NCBI RefSeq assembly: GCF_947179165.1
Contig: NC_077239.1
Location: forward strand, 1,612,001-1,676,000
Source: Solanum dulcamara
Taxonomy: Eukaryota > Streptophyta > Magnoliopsida > Solanales > Solanaceae
DNA: 64,000 bases
Direction of reading: 5' to 3'
Under the pieces are notes generated by a model, which was given only the letters and a program-made list of their open reading frames with translations, was not told the origin of the DNA and made no database searches. Made by a program: the position numbers and the translations under genes. Position 1 is the stretch's first letter. Each line of letters begins with the position of its first letter. This document shows, piece after piece, positions 46,525 to 57,445 of this stretch.

Positions 46525-49150
46525 ATCTGCATCTTTGCTAACTAGCTAATACCACGAACCTTTTCTTTGGGTGGGATCAGTCAGCAATACCATGAACATT
46601 TAGATCAATAGCCATCCTGAAGATAATAACATAATGGTATTCCCCTTACACTTTCTAAAAAAGGTCGCCATCCTATATATATTTCCCAACTTGTTAGTGA
46701 ATTTTTTTTTTCTAATGACAGTTACCACCTATACCATGCAAGCAGTAAATGAAAAGCAGCATTACCAATAACCTTATCAAAAAGAAAACCAGCACTAACA
46801 GTAGTAATAAGACTACAAAAAGAAAGAATGGCGATACCTTCATCAATTCTTCCAGAAGCCGAGGTGCAAGGTCAAGCACACGTCTGAAATCACGCTGTAA
46901 AGTTGGAGACAAGGCTTCCGTCTCACGTGTCAATTGGGTTTGAAGCAACAATTCAGTCTGCAAGCAGAGAAGTACTCCTAGCTATAATCTATTTTTAAAA
47001 AAAAATAAAAAGGACAGTTGTGACAAGCTTTTTGACCTTGGAAAAAGAAGAGAGACTGTGCACACCTTTACTAAAGCAGGAAGCTGCTTCCAAAACTTAG
47101 CCTGTTCTTGCCGAATATTCTTAAGATCCAGATTTAGCTCACTTCTAACCAAGACAAACAGCCTCTGCAGAGGTTCTTCATCAGACCGAAGAACAGGAAT
47201 ATCCATGAATTCAGAAGCCTTAATGAAAACATCCATGACCTTGCTGCATCATTGGAGCAACATTACAAAAGACAGAATGGAGTAAATAAAAGCAACACTA
47301 TCCAAGAAAACGACGACTACTGCATAATGTAAGAGGAGAGAGAACTATTTGATTCAAGAAGATAAACTAGAAATTAAAACATGGCTATGCAACTAATATA
47401 TTTTGACAACATTTTAGTGAGCAAATGAGAATTTTTGATATTATGAAGCAATCAACAAACTTAGATGTGTATACCCTTAAGTAGAAAGCCAATTAGACTA
47501 TTTCTCTCACATACCTTGGAGCTAAAGAAGGTTTCATTAAGTGGTAATATGCGGCTAATGTTGAGTGCATGACATAGTTTCCAGTATACTTTGACGACCT
47601 AGATAAGTATATAACAGAAATTGTCAAGGGCAGAATTATACAGACTCCAACAATTCCAAGCAACAGTATTCCTTCAGATGCTCCATCAATGTTTAGAAGG
47701 AACTGAGGGAGGGCAATGCCCATTTTAAGCCCCTGCAGGAAACACAACAAGAGAAAAAAGATACATTAAAAATGAGTACATTCCTCACAAGTGAAATGAT
47801 CATGTCTCGGACAAAAAGCAAAATAATTTGATGTTGACATTTCCATGTCCACCTATCCCCCATATCCACAGGGCGATGATACAAGTGAATTACCTGCCGT
47901 CCATCGGGATGGCCATATTTTTCAAAATTTTCCCTAGATATCGGATCCGTCAGAGCCTGATAAGCCTTTGAGATGAATTCGACAAAGTATGAATGTGCCT
48001 CTGCAATAGAAGAGATGAATAGTCATGGCCAAGTGGCTGCAAATATAGCTCGTCACAGTAATACCTAGATGTGAACACAAGATAGCTTTTGTGTTCAACC
48101 TGGATCTGGATTTTTATCGGGATGATACTGAATGGAAAGTCTCCGATATGCCTTCTTTATTTCAGAGTCTGAAGCTCCATGCTCCAGTCCAAGAATACTG
48201 AATGGCTCGAATATTTGGACCTACAGAATAAAATGTTTAAACTATGTACAAAAGGAAATCCTAGAGGCCACTGTGAAGGTTGATAAAGATGGTGCTTATA
48301 ATAATGTGTTCTTAAGACCAATGGAACTTGAACTTATCCATATATATGTATGACCATGAGAATTTGACATCAGTAAAAGAATCCCTCATTGCTTGTGTAA
48401 GGAAAACATTTATGATATGTGAATTTGAAGACTTACCAAATATGACCAACGGAGACGAACACTAAAAATTTTAAGAACACAAGTGTTGTACTATTGAAGA
48501 CAGCACTAGATTCAAGAACAGGTAAACATTATTGCATAAAATAAAAACAAATTAAATCCTATCCAAAGAAGGCTTAAAAGCACAAGAACACCTTAACTCT
48601 GATAGATTTGCACATATAGACGAAAAAACTCATCGCATTTTCTGCAACTATTACTACCAATAGTATCATTTTTTTAAACTTGAGGAGTTCATGGAAAAAG
48701 GTTGCCACACATTTGCATTACCAACAAAGATATGGCTATCAAGTTTACGGAGAAGAACCCGATAAACAGCAATTACCTCAGTGCTGATATGTTTGATGTA
48801 ATAAACTAGAACAGCCATGACGACCCACAGCAGTACAAGGGTCAGATTACTGTATGTTGAGAAATTTGAAATCTGAACATCAGAAGAAAAAATACATAAA
48901 TAAATTCATTACAGAATTTAACTTCAATATTAAAACCCAGAAACTAGGCTATACAGAAACTTGCCCGCCTGAATATGGATTTGTGATACTTCCCAGACCG
49001 AACGCAGACCGAACACTGGCAGTTGATTTTGGCAGCCTTTTTCTTGAAAGCGCCAAATAAATTGACTATAGTGTAAGGAACTAATGGCAGAGCCATTAAA
49101 GTCAACACAAAGATGGGGAAAAGTGCACTGTTCTCTTCAGAAGCCCCCAT
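42233..49150 (-). CDS. ERDJ2A: ERDJ2A-type Sec63 homologue, ER-membrane J-domain protein
   Basis: Ten coding exons on the minus strand: 48965-49150, 48777-48872, 48100-48220, 47894-48000, 47515-47732, 47066-47243, 46838-46957, 45040-45126, 44350-44460, 42233-43069. They sum to 2061 nt (686 aa plus TAA), close to the size known for Arabidopsis ERDJ2A, with consistent phases. Exon 1 gives an N-terminal membrane segment ([20 protein letters not shown]) and exon 2 a second ([17 protein letters not shown]). Exons 3-4 carry the J domain with intact HPD (YHPDKNPDP) and [18 protein letters not shown]. Exon 5 has a third membrane segment and the start of the Sec63 domain, which continues to exon 10. 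The C-terminus is strongly acidic ([20 protein letters not shown]). Family role: recruits lumenal BiP to the SEC61 translocon for protein import. One intron has a GC donor; all others are GT-AG. Confidence 0.96.
45745..45895. repeat. Probable dispersed repeat in ERDJ2A intron 7
   Basis: Sequence of the type GGTGGCAAATGAGTGAGTTGAAAATGGGTTGAG...CCAACATGCCCATACT resembles a transposon-derived repeat common in Solanaceae. Related GGGTTGAGTC-rich sequence lies at 53040-53475. No boundaries were resolved. The remainder of this 1.7-kb intron (45127-46837) shows no exon. Confidence 0.35.
46496..46524. repeat. (TA)n microsatellite
   Basis: About 14 TA repeats in ERDJ2A intron 7. Confidence 0.95.
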
Positions 49151-49228
49151 ATTGAATTTCTCTTAAATCTAGCAGATATACTCCTGAAATGGTCATTTGT
49201 ATTAGAGTACCATACATCCAAAAAGGGC

Positions 49229-49452
49229 TCAAACCAGCCTTACATATATTTGAAAAATTTATATACTTCGAAACGAACTTTCTCAAACTCTGCCTTATAT
49301 CATGACAAGTTCAGCTAAGCTGAACCAGAACTAAGCTGGCTCAAACCAGCCTTAACAAATATTTGAAAAAAGTATATACTTCGAAACGAACTTTCTCAAA
49401 CTCTGCCTTATATCATGACAAGTTCCGGTAAGCTGAACCTGAACTAAGCTTG
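49229..49452 (+). repeat. 112-bp tandem duplication in the ERDJ2A 5' UTR intron
   Basis: Two adjacent copies with a period of 112 bp contain ACTTCGAAACGAACTTTCTC and TCTGCCTTATATCATGACAA. They differ by a few substitutions. No function is apparent. Confidence 0.85.
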
Positions 49453-49719
49453 ATATACTACTGAAATGGTTGTTCCCATTGAGCATAACTCCTCAACTAT
49501 AAGATCGTGACAGCCTCCAATTCAAGGACAAAACAGTGGTTCAAAATTGCAGACCCAAATAAACAGCAAAATTGTACATATTGGTTCAACTTCAAGTATT
49601 TTCATCATGATAAGTTCAGCTAAGCAGAACTAAGCTGAGTACAATTCCAATCCATCAAAAACAAGCTAGCACGATGATAACGTGGAGAAGTTCCATATCA
49701 ACTTTCAATAAATTGTCTA

Positions 49720-49924
49720 ACTCAAAGCACCCAAGGATGTGGCCTATTGGTCAATGAAGTGGTTGAGAACTATGAGGTCTCAAGTTCAAATCCCAACAGA
49801 GACAAAAAAAACAGTAGGTAATTTCTTTTCCTCTGTCTTAGCTTTGGTGGAGTGGTAGGTATCTCGTGAAATTAACCGAGGTACGCACAAGCTAACCTAG
49901 ACACCACGATTATCAAAAAAATTA
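49720..49924 (+). mobile_element. tRNA-derived SINE (same family as 390-623)
   Basis: Flanked by a perfect 13-bp target duplication AATAAATTGTCTA (49707-49719, 49925-49937). An A-box-like TGGCCTATTGG lies at 49740-49750 and a B-box-like AGTTCAAATCC at 49783-49793. The tail reads GACACCACGATTATC followed by A7. It lies in the ERDJ2A 5' UTR intron, antisense to the gene. Confidence 0.88.
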
Positions 49925-50464
49925 AATAAATTGTCTATTCGAACTTTATCGACATTTATTTACCATTCACAAATTGAGCTAAGAAAAAAGTAATCTGAAT
50001 ACTCTCAAAAATTGGTGATCCTGAATACACAGAAAAATGTTCACATATCCTCCAATTCAATGGCAAAACTACTGTTCAAATTTACATAACTTGAACAGAA
50101 ATTTCTAAACTCATGCCTACTTCCGTTTCGAACTTCATCAATCAAGGTCGGCTCGACTATAAGGCCACTAAAGCAATGGCTTGAGGTCCCCCAATTTTTC
50201 CTAAAGATGTGTGTAAATATATATTATTAAAATAAATCTCATGTACTGGTAAATTAGAAAAGAACTTTCGGGTAGAAAATATAATAACTTTTTACCTTAT
50301 TCAATGTGGGTCCGTTGTAATAATTGAGAAACTAAATGATTTTTAGGTGATTGTAGTATTCTTTCTTACGTGGCTACCTATTTTATTGTCTCATTTATAT
50401 TCTTGACGACTAACATGAACCCACACTATTATTCCTATATTTCCCATTTTCATTATCCTTTTTT

Positions 50465-50640
50465 CTTTTTCACCCCTCCCTAGGATATCCACCATTTTTC
50501 CTCCTTTAGTGCTTTGAACTCACAACCGTATCATTCTCCTCTTTTTTTTTCACCCCTCCCTCGGATATCCACCATTTTTCCTCCTTTAGTGCCTCGAACT
50601 CATAACCTTACGGTTGGAAATGAGGGGTACTTACCATCCA
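50465..50640 (-). repeat. Degraded SINE-like sequence with an internal 80-bp tandem duplication
   Basis: CACCCCTCCCTMGGATATCC followed by ACCATTTTTCCTCCTTTAGTG occurs twice with an 80-bp period (50471, 50551). The part at 50590-50640 (CTCGAACTCATAACC, then GGTTGGAAATGAGGGGTACT) resembles the tRNA-like head of another Solanaceae SINE on the minus strand. Confidence 0.5.
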
Positions 50641-50959
50641 AACATTTCTTTTATTATTGAATTTGAAGTCTCTCAAACAGTCAAACCTTCTACATTATGC
50701 AAAATTTATTATTGTCTGTTTACAAAAAGATCAAATCTGTTTTTTGGTGTCTTCTCCAAATTTCAAAGATTACAATAAGTTGTCATTATATTGAAGCAAC
50801 ATAACACTATCTCATATAACATTATACCAACTTATCAAATTTAGTGCAATACTATTTCAACATCATTGTATCAACTAATCAAATTCTTGAGCTAGATTTT
50901 ATTATTCTAACAATATATAATATTTTTTCATTGAAAAATTGCATTATTTACATTCTTAC

Positions 50960-51035
50960 TTCACAAGGTATGCATAAATCCTACCCTCCCCATACCTCAT
51001 TTGAAGGATTACACTGAATATATTATTGTTGTTCA
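50960..51035 (+). mobile_element. Decayed RTE/TS 3' tail
   Basis: ACAAGGTATGCATAAATCC, CTACCCTCCCCATACCTCAT, GAAGGATTACACTGAATAT and ATTATTGTTGTT reproduce the conserved RTE/TS tail order seen at 27860-27974, in eroded form. Confidence 0.65.
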
Positions 51036-51276
51036 ATTTATATGTGTCAAATAAAAAGAATCAAAGTTTCTGTATAAAGTTTGGTTTTAGGCCTCCAATA
51101 TCATCAATCTCAGCACACCATGTTAAAAATGAAAAATAGCTGGATATTGAAGATCAATTTATAAGTTCACACAGATATTCGATATTGTATATTCATTACG
51201 AAAAAAAAAATTCAGCTATTTGTTTGCCCTAGCAAAACTGTATCATATATAAAAGGAGATAAAGATAGTGACTCAC

Positions 51277-51385
51277 CGTTAATGCAGATAGCCGATGTTG
51301 TACATCGACGGAAGTTCGCCGGAGGAAATCCCACGGTCGCCGGAGTAGCGCAAAATCGGGAAGCAGCTACCGGGCCGAGGTAAGC
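51277..51385 (-). other. ERDJ2A non-coding first exon (5' UTR)
   Basis: The minus strand shows a GC-richer stretch ending in a strong donor (AACG|GTGAGT, exon end at 51277). It pairs with the acceptor TTTCAG at 49184 just before the start-codon exon, so the exon at 48965-49183 carries 33 nt of 5' UTR. The intron between is about 2.1 kb (49184-51276). The 5' end of the exon near 51385 is approximate. Confidence 0.65.
51279..51305 (-). CDS. Possible upstream ORF in the ERDJ2A leader (8 codons)
   Basis: The minus strand of the leader exon contains ATG followed by eight sense codons in all (MYNIGYLH) and TAA, finishing two bases before the splice donor. If the exon is transcribed as inferred, ribosomes would meet this ORF before the main ATG at 49150. 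A leader uORF can reduce main-ORF translation; whether this one does is unknown. Confidence 0.4.
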   Translation of the reverse strand: MYNIGYLH

Positions 51386-51568
51386 GGCTTAAAATTGAGC
51401 AAATTTAGATCGGCTACAGTTAGCTTTCTACTGAAGTATATTAAATTTTATCTTATTTGCTATTATAACCTCAGAATTATCTGTATTATCTAATTTATCT
51501 CAAATGTCTACTTATATATGTTCTGACCCAAGGCAATGTTTTTTTAGTTCACTTTGGCCCTAAATTGT

Positions 51569-51685
51569 ACAGACTCTTCACTTTTGAAGTCGTACATGTG
51601 TCAGATTCTCTAAAAATACATTACTTTTGAAGAATCTGACATGCATCCACTGACATTTTTGAAAATTCTGAACAACATAGATTTG
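51569..51685. mobile_element. Small foldback MITE
   Basis: CAGACTCTTCACTTTTGAAG and GTGTCAGATTCTCT on the left mirror AGAATCTGACATGCATCC and GACATTTTTGAAAATTCTG on the right as an imperfect inverted repeat of about 40 bp per arm. It has the same motif layout as 55022-55150 and resembles a foldback repeat widespread in Solanaceae. Confidence 0.6.
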
Positions 51686-53039
51686 ATCGTTCATAATTTG
51701 ATCTATTTCTTACGCCTTTTTCAACTTAACTTCAAATGTAATAATTTTTCAAGTACAAACCGATTTATTTCTAAATAATTATATCATCTTATCAATCAAT
51801 CTATAGATTTCACCATTATATGCGAATAATGTTAGATGTAGTAAACACAATTAATCTTTAATTAATTATAATATGTACTTTTAATATATACTTTTCTTGC
51901 GAATGTCATGAATTCGACACAATTATTACTTGTTCAAGCATTTAATTAGTCACATATTATGTTAACTTGTATTATTACTTTATTTTAGCGGTAACATAGG
52001 TTTATAAATGAGAAAATGATCTCGTATGACCACTTACAATTTGAGTAGAAGAAAATGACATTTTCTTATCTAATATGTATTTTTCAAATTTCTTACGTGT
52101 AAAAATAATTTTTCTATAAGAAAAAAAAAACAACAAATCCAGTATAATCCTATCATGTGGGGTCTGATTTATAAGAAAAAAAACATTAAACTAAAATAAA
52201 ATTGTATAGAGCTACTAAATCAATTGACCCTCTAAAAAAGTCCAAACATAGCTTCTTCTTCTTCTTTTGCATAAAAGGGTAAGAGCTACCCATTTTAATT
52301 AATTGAAGATTATTATATATAGTCTATATTATAAGAATCAAAATAAGAATCTATAAATAATTAAAGGGACAAAGATGCTATTATCCCTAAAGTTGATGCA
52401 TGTAATACAATTTTTTGGAACATTGAAGTTTGTTAACTTTGACCAATAGAATAAAAGCCTCATTCAATTGGTGTACCGACCTCATCAAACCAATTATATC
52501 ATGCCACATCATCTATTTGACGTGGCCTAATCTATTTTTTTTTGTTTTGTTATAGACAAAACTTGAAATTAGTGAAGTTGTTGGTAATTAATGATAAAAT
52601 CTAAACAATACTCTCTCTTACATATTAAGTGAATTTTTTAGGAATTTTTCATTGTTTAAAATAATCGAATAGTTCAAAGTTCAAAATAGTGTTTGAAACT
52701 TTTTTCATAGTTGTTCTTTCATTTATTAAAGTTTTATATTTTTTAAGAGATAAATCACACACTTGCAAAGTTATATTTATGATTTTACAAAGGGTAATAG
52801 TGAAAAGTATTGTTCAAATTATAGCCTTGAATATTTTTCTTAATATATGTGCATTATCTCACAAATTCACTTAATATGGAATGGAAGGAATATATAATAG
52901 TACTTATAAAATCTGTGAGTGGATCCTTTTGGATGATTATTTAGTAAATAATTATCTTTTTATTTCTATTTTATATGGGTTATTTTGGTTAAAATCTGAA
53001 TTATTTTTTTTATGTACATTGAATTCTTATAAGAAAATG

Positions 53040-53475
53040 TTAAAGCACGATAAGGTGGTAAAATCAAATTTAATTCGTCCAATTCGTTTAAGTCTGGATA
53101 GATTATTGACCCACTCAGTTATTAGCTCAACTCATTTTAATCTATTTAAAATTAAATTGATATGTAACTCAAATTGACTTTTGAAAAATCTTGTCAAAAT
53201 AATTTTTATTTATTTTTAATTATTATTTGATATGTTACATATAACCATAATAAAGAATACATCATTTTACGAGATACTAAAATATTTTAAAACAACAAAT
53301 AAAATAATTAAAATATAGCAACAATCAGATTGGATTGGGTTGAGTCTTTGATCCGTTTATAACTCATATTGATCCAAGCAAATTTGATTTGGGTTGAGTC
53401 TTGAGCCGTTTGTTATTTCGACTCATTATGACTCGTCCAAATTAAATTCAACTAGCCCAATTGTCAATCCTACAA
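53040..53475. repeat. Dispersed repeat-like region
   Basis: It contains TTCGTCCAATTCGTTTAAGT, GACCCACTCAGTTATTAGCTC, two GGGTTGAGTCTTKRKCCGTTT-type stretches and CAACTAGCCCAATTGTCAATC. The motifs are typical of transposon-derived repeats in this plant family. Ends are unresolved. Confidence 0.35.
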
Positions 53476-55021
53476 AATGGTCAAAAACATTATAACGTAT
53501 TGTGAATGTTGGACGACGGTATGATATTTTATTTGTAAGATTGAAAAATACGTGTATGAGCAAATATTATCTCAAATCTAACACTATACAGGAAAGATAA
53601 AGGTTATATGTTTGCACAAATACTAAAAATAAAGACAAAATAAGTTTTAAACCACTTTTGAAAAGAAGCATTTAATTTATCCTCTAAAATGTACAGACCC
53701 TCCAAAGCTTTCAAAATGAAAATCGAATAATCACAACAGTTATGTTTTGATCAAAATAATTGTCTGTTGTAAATGCTTTTTTTGAAATATTATACTAATT
53801 GTTTTATCAATAAAAATATAGTATTCGATAGACCTTCGACTTATAAAAACAGACAAATACTATTGTATTTATATATCTATGTGGTACAAGACGAGGACAA
53901 TTCGTTAATTGGCTAACTAAGCACACATTGTATGAGTAGACTCAGCTGAATTACATTCTTCAACCATACTCTTAAAGAAATAGGTATCAAGTGGACTATC
54001 AAAGGTTGGGATAAGTATTAAAATATTTTTAATTAAAATCTAAATGTTTTGAGTTAAAACCCTAAGCATGAAATTGTCGAAAGCGCTTTACCTTTAAAGT
54101 ATTATTTTCAATATGTGTTAGTTAATCAAATTTAAAAAAGTTCCAAAAATTGAATAGAAAATCAACCAATATATACATGACAAGATGATCAATAAACATG
54201 AAAAAACATATACACGATGATAATTACAATGGGAATGCAAAATTTGATGAAACTCAAGAAGGTCAATGTATGTACTCTTAAGCATATGAATAGTACTTAA
54301 ATGGTGATTATATATGTTAAAAGTGGTTTATTGATTGTCAAGTATGTGAATACTTAGATCTCTAAGGAGTATTTTTAGTGATGAGAAAAAAAATAAGTGT
54401 AAGCAAGTACTTTATATCGTATGTAGAGTGCCCAACGACCTAAGTACTTTTAGGCCGTTCAACTCTTTTATTCATGATTGAGTTCATCTCATAGTCATAC
54501 AAGAGGAAAATCAAAATATGGTTATCTTTCATTGCTTAATTCGATGCATTCCCTTCTCTCGATGTTACCATCTCAAACAAAAAAAGAGAGTGTTTGTACT
54601 TCGACTTACCAATTCAAATAATAATTACGTCAAGTTAGTGAATGTATAACACACATGCTTATATTTAATCATTTTTTTTTACTTTATTAATTATTTTCAC
54701 CATAATAAGTATTCATGGAAACAAGATTGGGCTTTATCCTACATATCACTAATTTGGAACTAATCAGTGATTTTTTTTTATCCAACAACAAAACTAAAAA
54801 GTTTACAGGTTAAAACTTTTCAACTCATTCAAGTGACACTTAAAATCAAGATATATTGATATCTTTTCAATATAAGTATATGATGACAAATCAATGGTAC
54901 TAAAAGAATATCCCTTCAAAATACTCTTCAACAAAGACACTTAACTTTTAGTAGAGATAGAATAATGCTAGTAAGATCAATACAAAATTATGTTGGGTAA
55001 ACAAATACTCCTTTATTTATA

Positions 55022-55150
55022 ATCTACATTGCTCGGACTTTTCAAAAGTAGCAACAAGTGCGGGTCGGATTATTCAAAAGTAGTGTATTTTTGGAGAATC
55101 TGACACAGTGCGGCATCAAAAATGAAGAGTCTACACAATTTAGTTTATAA
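55022..55150. mobile_element. Small foldback MITE, related to 51569-51685
   Basis: ATTGCTCGGACTTTTCAAAA on the left and AAAATGAAGAGTCTACACAA on the right form the ends. Internal GTGCGGGTCGGATTATTC mirrors GAGAATCTGACACAGTGCGG. Confidence 0.6.
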
Positions 55151-55544
55151 CTAGATTTCAAGTTTAAATTTCACATATTGAACGATTTTGATAGAAAATG
55201 TGCACATTTTCTTTAATGAGATTAATTTGTGATCTCAATACATATATCGTATACCTGGTGAAATTAAAATAAAAAATGAATAATGCCAGTAAAACCTCTA
55301 AATGACAAAATGGGATGAGAAGTAACCTACACCCTTACTCGAAGGTCTCTACTATGAGCTTTGAAAACAAGATCACATAATTTCCTAACGTAAAATATTT
55401 AGGTGCAAATTCGAATTAATTCAATTTCAAAATGGGAATCCAATATTAAATTCGTTCAAATTCAGTAGAAATATCAAAAATTATGTGATTTCTTCTCATG
55501 CTTTCAAGTCTCGATAGATAGAGTTGCCTTATACATATGTCGGA

Positions 55545-55625
55545 GAACGTTAATAACTACAATAACATATTCAATGTAGTCCCACAAGACAGGATATGTA
55601 AAAGATAGAGTGTACAATATATTTT
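55545..55625 (-). mobile_element. Decayed RTE/TS 3' tail, minus strand
   Basis: The minus strand reads TGTACACTCTATCTTTTACA, then GTGGGACTACATTGAATATG and TTATTGTAGTT, an eroded version of the conserved tail. Confidence 0.55.
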
Positions 55626-55977
55626 ATTCCTATTTTACAAAGATTAAAAAACTATTTCAAATGACTTTTGATTCAGGTAACATAAAGACAATAATCATTA
55701 TATAAATTTAATTAGGTACATTCAAATTGATCAATATAAAGAAAAGAAATAAGGAGAAATAATGCCACTAAAAATGCACAAAAAGTTCACAGTGTAAAAT
55801 CCACAAGAATGAAAAAGACAGCTAATCACTTACACATGGACTTACATTAGTAGCCTTTCATTTCTCATCTTTTGGAAGATCCACTATTATTAAGAAGAAT
55901 TATCAAATTACACACTTTATATTTTTATATTTTTAATTTTTTATTTATTTATAAAAATTTCAAAACCCCCTCTTTTA

Positions 55978-56243
55978 ATACATAGGAATGATGCTGATAT
56001 ATCGCAATTTGATACATAAGTCTTTTTTATGATACATAGCTAGTTGATACAAACCAAACACAAAATGTATCAGTAAAACATAAGTTTTACTGTTATTTTT
56101 GTTGTGTTCATGATATATTATGTGTTATAAGTTGATTCATAAGTTTTATTGATATTACAATATTTGATTTATATCAACTAACGATGTATCATGAAAAAGA
56201 CTTATGTATTAAATCGCGATGTATCAGCGTCATTCGTATGTAT
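55978..56243. mobile_element. 266-bp foldback element with about 76-bp inverted arms
   Basis: The left arm (55978-56053) and right arm (56168-56243) are inverted copies with high but imperfect identity. Both contain ATACATARGAATGAYGCTGA-like outer ends, ATACATAAGTCTTTTT and GATACAT. The 114-bp loop is AT-rich. No target duplication was confirmed. No ORF is present, so this is a MITE-like element. Confidence 0.8.
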
Positions 56244-57297
56244 CAAAAATCTGAAAAAAAGATAAAATTCGAGTAATTATCAAAAAAGTCAGAATAAATT
56301 GTAATTGAGCTTTTTCATTATAAGATTTAAATAAAATACCCATATTATTATTTTCTAGAATTTCTTTTATGGGCTTGCATGTGGGCCCATTTGGTTCTAT
56401 AGAACTCAACCTTTTTTATGAAAAATAAAATAAATATCAAATTGACGATGGAAAAAGTTTTTGTGTGGGCCCATTTACTCCAATCTCCATACAACCCATC
56501 ACTATATATTTGGAAGTTTTCACAAAATATGGCCTCTATAAACTCATTTCCCAAAAAGAAAAAGATCCTCAATTTTGTTTATATGCAAATTTATCAATAA
56601 TAATTGTGGTTAACTAATCACTTTAATATATTACATAATCATGGAAAAATTAAAGAAAATATCTTATTATAGCGAAACTAGAAATTTTTAAGTAGACTAA
56701 AAAAAATGAAAATCAAAACTCATAACTTGAAGCAAGTTTTGAACTATCTTAACCACAAGAGAATTCAAAAATTAACAGGTACAATTTGTTTTTAATTATT
56801 TGAGTAGTATAATTTTTCATCGAAGGACATTCTCTCAAACTTCCTTATGCCCATTAATAATTTAAATAAGAAATAAAAAAATATCACGATAAAAATCTCT
56901 ATTTAGAGGTTTCATGTACTTTTCTTTTCATTATTCTCTAATAAAAATGATCTTATAATCAAAATAACATTAATAATAAATTGTATAATTGAATTTCTCG
57001 GAATTGTGATCAAGACGATCATAATTCAAAATAGTTTCACGATCATCATATTAATTAAAATTCTCAATTTATTTTGAAACTGAAATATATTATTGTGTGT
57101 ATGAAAATTTGAATACACGACTTCAAAGTTGAAAATAAAAAAATATTTACTATCCAAGCAACTCGTACATGAAGCATTCTTCTTAAACAAAACTTAAATA
57201 TGCATATAAATAAAAAATAATATCACAGTATAAAATAACACATGGAGTCAAATATAAAACTCTTTAAAACCCACAAAGGTATAAAATCTATTTTCAC

Positions 57298-57308
57298 TAT
57301 ATATAAAA
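57298..57308 (+). promoter_or_regulatory. SBEII TATA box
   Basis: TATATATAAAA lies 138 bp upstream of the SBEII start codon and is followed by a long pyrimidine-rich leader (CTCTTATTCTCTCCCTCTCT at about 57325-57348), a usual plant promoter and leader layout. Transcription probably starts about 30 bp downstream. Confidence 0.75.
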
Positions 57309-57445
57309 ACCTCCTCCACTCAGTCTCTTATTCTCTCCCTCTCTCTCTTCACGCTTCTCTTGGGGGCTTGAACTTAGCACTTTGACACTCAGTTAGTTAG
57401 TCTCAGATCTCCATAAAAACCCCTAAGAAGGAGAAAAAAAGAAAG

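Larger units (their letters stand above)
51400..57297. other. Intergenic region between divergent ERDJ2A and SBEII
   Basis: About 5.9 kb of AT-rich DNA without a supported gene. It holds two small foldback elements (51569-51685, 55022-55150), an RTE tail remnant (55545-55625), a larger foldback (55978-56243) and dispersed-repeat sequence (53040-53475). ORFs of 60-98 codons lack recognisable domains. Promoters of both flanking genes should lie at its ends. Confidence 0.7.

Noticed and set aside
49740..49793. tRNA gene suggested by A and B boxes
   Set aside because: The sequence has no cloverleaf and is flanked by target duplications and an A-tail; it is a SINE head.
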